Source: Myotis daubentonii
Lineage: Eukaryota; Chordata; Mammalia; Chiroptera; Vespertilionidae
Reading direction: 5' to 3'
Length of the DNA: 64,000 bases
Assembly: GCF_963259705.1 (NCBI RefSeq)
Contig: NC_081844.1
Coordinates: 25,436,294-25,500,293, forward strand
Part shown: positions 61,037 through 64,000 of the stretch, piece by piece
Position numbering within the stretch: position 1 is the first letter of the stretch
How the letters are laid out: each line of letters starts with the position of its first letter
Program-made: the position numbers and the translations under genes
The notes under the pieces: generated by a model
Told to the model about the DNA's origin: nothing
What the model saw: only the letters and a program-made list of their open reading frames with translations
Database searches by the model: none

Positions 61037-61163
61037 TGTTTACTTTGAATTTATATTAGTTCACACAAACACTCCATCCATGCTTTTGTTCCGGCCCTCC
61101 GGTCCAGTTTAAGAACCCATTGTAGCCCTCGAGTCAAAAAGTTTGCCCACCCCTGTCCTAGGA

Positions 61164-61546
61164 GAAAGTTCAGGAGCCTGGCTAAAGTTGCTCAAGCAAA
61201 GAAGAATTTTGCACACAAACAGGGGCTTGTGTGGTTGGAATCTGAAGCCAGTGTCAGAGGAAGGAGACTGGACTTTCGCATCAGCCTGTCCAGGGGTGGA
61301 CAACAAGGAAAGAGGGAGGGGGAGGCTTAAGCTCTCAGCAAATACCAAACAATGTGGAGTCTGACTGCTCATTATAAGGACAAACATGGGTAAGAAAAAT
61401 ATGTACTTGCAATGACTTGTTTATATATAAAGAAACACTAACAGAAAGTCTAAGAAATGATCAAAACTGTGTATTTGAGGGTGACTGCAGTAACATTGCT
61501 ACAGGACCAGGATATGTGAGCAGTGGGTCTTCTTAGTTAGATTTTC
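61164..61546. other. Intergenic, nothing recognised
   Basis: No repeat or ORF of note. Unit 3 similarity starts near its right end (acttgtttatatataaagaaac resembles 9925). Confidence 0.4.
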
Positions 61547-61946
61547 CTATCTTACAAATTTAAGATAAACTCATAAATTTATATACACCATGTTTTACCA
61601 TCTAGTAGTCCTTTAATTTTAACTTTTGTACATAGTAAAGTACTGTCAGGATTTGATCCTTTTAAACATAAACAATTATAAAAAGTATATACCACACAAA
61701 ATAAAAAATTTCAAAAATTCTTGCCAACTAAAAGGACAAGTTGCATCCCAGTTTGTCCCTTCTCTATATCTCACACAGGTGTTATTTGAGGAATAAGTAG
61801 CATATTATAATGCATTAGGGAGTTCAGTTATGCTCCAAAAGGTAGTAGGGATTTTAAATATAAGCTTTGATTACTTTTCCTTACATCAATTGAAATAATG
61901 ACTTAGTTGTGCCACATCAATTACTTTTTAGCCTTTTAAATTTCAA

Positions 61947-62115
61947 CTAGAGGCCCAATGCACAAAATTCGTGCAAGAGTAGGCCTTCCTTCCCCTGGCT
62001 GCCAGCACCAACTTCCCTCTGGCACTAGGGACACGGGCTTCCCTCGCAGCCTCAGCTTCGTCCGGAATGTCTGTCGTCCCGTCTAATTAGCATAGTATGC
62101 TTTTATTATTATAGA
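61947..62115 (-). mobile_element. Short HeliBat present only in unit 3
   Basis: Plus strand ctagaggcccaatgcaca (hairpin tgcacaaaattcgtgca) to tttattattataga. Host A 61946 and T 62116. Units 1 (about 10740) and 2 (about 51315) show the empty site. Confidence 0.92.
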
Positions 62116-63174
62116 TGTTCTTTAGGGACATGAATACCCACAAACATCGATGTAAGAATGAAAAATGGATCTATGAGGTTAAATACATTTATCTCATATC
62201 AACAGGTTCTCTTGCTTAAAGGGAACAAAAATTCTATTTAGTTCCACTATTTACTTGCCTTACCAACATCATCTCTCTCAATCAACTCACATGTTTAATC
62301 CCAAGAAACCAAAAATCATATTTCCCACATAGAGAATAAATTTGCCAAGTGCTCAGGGAAACTAGAGTCAAAGGCTGCACTATTCAGTTGATAAAGGACC
62401 AAAAGAAACAAGTACTGGAATCAGCTCAGATGAGCAGCCTGCTTCCCACAGGACAGGAGAGCCGCTTTCAGAAGGTTCCACATCCCAGACTCTCCAGGTT
62501 GAGACAGAACCCCTGCAGTGGGCCAGTGCCTGGGGAAGGTGGGGAGGGACACCTGAGCAGCCCCAGGAGTGAAGTCTGGGAACTCCTACACCCTCCTCTC
62601 CCCGGGGAATAATGGAATTGCTCCCTCTCTCAGGCTTCAGCTCACGGTGAGGAATGCTCAGCTGGATTCAGTGTCGGGTTCTAACCCAAATGAACTCCCA
62701 AAGTCACAATCCCTAACCCAGGACACACACTCCTGACTTTCACAGACTTTCTCAACGTGCACAAATGACACTCTGAGTGCACCCACACTGGGGATGCAAA
62801 ACTCCAACCTATATGCCTAGAAACAGGCGCAGGGGAAGCACAACTAAAACCTCAGAAGGAGCTTCACACTCCTCCCCCAGGTGTACCTGCAGCCCCAGCT
62901 CTCCAGGCTATAGAGGCCCCTTCCACGGTGGGTGAGAGCAGGTAGGACACCTGCAGGGGGAGGCTCCCCAGAAAAAACAAGCTGAGCCTTCATGTACTTC
63001 CCTTTGCAGGCTCAAGGGGACCTTAGTTTGGGTCACTGACAATAGGCTCCCCAAAATGGAGCTGCTCTGGACTATCCTATGCGTTCAATGACACAACGCC
63101 CGTTGGAACAATCTGGCAAAAACACTAAAACCCAGTCTTCAAGAAAAGGGATGAAAATTGTAAGGCTGATGATG

Positions 63175-63362
63175 GAAGGAGACTTGACTTGGGGTGGTCA
63201 ACACACAATACAATACACAGATAATGTATTGTAGAACTATGCATCTAAAACCTGTACAGTTTTATTAACTAAAATCACCTCAATAAATTCAACTAAAAAC
63301 AAGAAAATTGTAAGGCACTTTGCTGACTGAACAAGAAACCTCGTTAAGTATGTACTGGATTG

Positions 63363-63397
<35 letters not shown>
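63175..63397 (+). mobile_element. L1/HAL1 3' end and a 34-base A run
   Basis: aatacacagataatgtattg and gcatctaaaacctgtacag match the nested 3' end at 40565-40650. An A run at 63366-63397 follows after a short gap. Confidence 0.7.
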
Positions 63398-63398
<1 letters not shown>

Positions 63399-63593
63399 TG
63401 TTCCCCAGCTAGGAAAGATTCTGGGAGGTCTGGCAAAAGGATTTTATACAACGTAGTTCCAGTACAGTTCTCTCATGTAAAATATCCACAAACAAAAAAT
63501 AAGCTCCATTAAAACAGCCATCCCTTGGACAAATGAAAATTACAATATGGGTCTACATAGCACAGAATGCAGAATCTCGGAGGGAAGGGAGGG

Positions 63594-63770
63594 AAGGTGT
63601 GGGGGTGGGAAGTGACCAACCAAAGAACTTGCGTGCATATATGCATAACCCATGGGCACAGACAGCGGGGCGGTGAGGGCCTGGGGCAGGGCGTGGTGGA
63701 GGGAAATAATGGGGGGAAGAGGTGGACATATGTAATACTTTCAACAATAAAGATTTATTTAAAAAAATAG
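63594..63770 (+). mobile_element. Vesper-bat L1 3' UTR module
   Basis: aacttgcgtgcatatatgca, ggcacagacagcggggcggt, taatactttcaacaataaag. Best-preserved of four copies in the window. Confidence 0.7.
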
Positions 63771-64000
63771 AAAATAATCACCCTGCTCAACTATAAAAAA
63801 AAATAAGTAGAATTTGGGTCTGTTTGAAATGCACCCCGAAGGACAAGTAGTTGATTATGATTCTTGAATCAGAAGGGGGAATTGGCGTTTGGGAATAGAG
63901 GGAGGGAGGGACTTGGAAATTCGGGCAGTTCTTGTCAGATTGCGGTGGTAGAGGGTCCAGGGTTGTGGGTTTGAGACCCCCCGCTCCCTAAACATTGGGG

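Larger units (their letters stand above)
59796..61155 (-). mobile_element. hAT MITE, copy D, split by a HeliBat
   Basis: Ends cagccgtgggcaaactacgg and gtttgcccacccctg. The flanks gcctagga (59788-59795) and tcctagga (61156-61163) match at 7 of 8. The interior is 59796-59905 plus 61037-61155, with a run of about 24 A at 59859. Confidence 0.94.
61547..64000. other. Third KZFP unit: intron-1-like block, exon 1 beyond the window
   Basis: 61740-62900 parallels 10.5-11.9 kb and 51.0-52.1 kb: hints include caagttgcatcccagtttgtcc, gggctgcactattcagttg-like, agcagcctgcttccc, gagcagccccaggagtgaa, cccaaatgaactccc and gactttctc. The last 60 bases resemble 12950. By comparison with gene 1 an exon 1 should follow roughly 0.9 kb to the right, on the minus strand. 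Confidence 0.7.

Overview
The window is vertebrate nuclear DNA from a vesper bat (Vespertilionidae: Myotis, Eptesicus or a relative). Three signs point there. There are more than thirty tRNA-derived Ves SINEs, with an A-box like TGGCTCAGTGGATAGAGCG, a B-box like GGTTCGATTCC and an AATAAA-type tail. There are about a dozen HeliBat Helitrons (5' TC, 3' hairpin plus CTAG, inserted between A and T). There are also many hAT MITEs with intact 8-bp target duplications. Mammals outside vesper bats do not carry this mixture of recent DNA transposons.

The host genes are a tandem KRAB zinc-finger (KZFP) cluster on the minus strand, resembling the ZNF14/ZNF20/ZNF44/ZNF136 family of human 19p13.2. Gene 1 spans 3675-13829: exon 1 carries only the ATG, then a 127-bp KRAB-A exon, a 61-bp KRAB-C exon and an exon with 18 fingers, 634 aa in total. 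Gene 2 spans 35873-52681 with the same four exons, a KRAB-C exon shortened in frame to 52 bp and 14 fingers, 504 aa in total. All splice sites are GT/AG and both reading frames stay open. A third unit begins at about 61.5 kb; it matches the intron-1 regions of genes 1 and 2, and its exon 1 should lie just beyond the right edge.

Layout: 0-3.6 kb, 3' flank of gene 1. 3.7-14.6 kb, gene 1 with promoter/CpG-rich exon 1. 14.7-31.3 kb, intergenic DNA made of old L1s, SINEs, a split RPS11 retrocopy, a U2 fragment and a cluster of three HeliBats. 31.6-35.9 kb, 3' flank of gene 2, including a duplicated mariner-like element and decayed fingers. 35.9-54.4 kb, gene 2, whose last intron is expanded to 10.8 kb by one LINE insertion (37393-47761, flanked by a 10-bp duplication) that later insertions broke up. 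54.4-61.4 kb, intergenic repeats with nested hAT and HeliBat. 61.5-64 kb, the edge of the third unit.

The two KZFPs would act as nuclear sequence-specific repressors, probably through KRAB/TRIM28. The most interesting non-genic signal is a subterminal inverted repeat shared by five HeliBats, whose arms match the CTCF core motif. No virus, toxin gene, CRISPR array or functional RNA gene was recognised.
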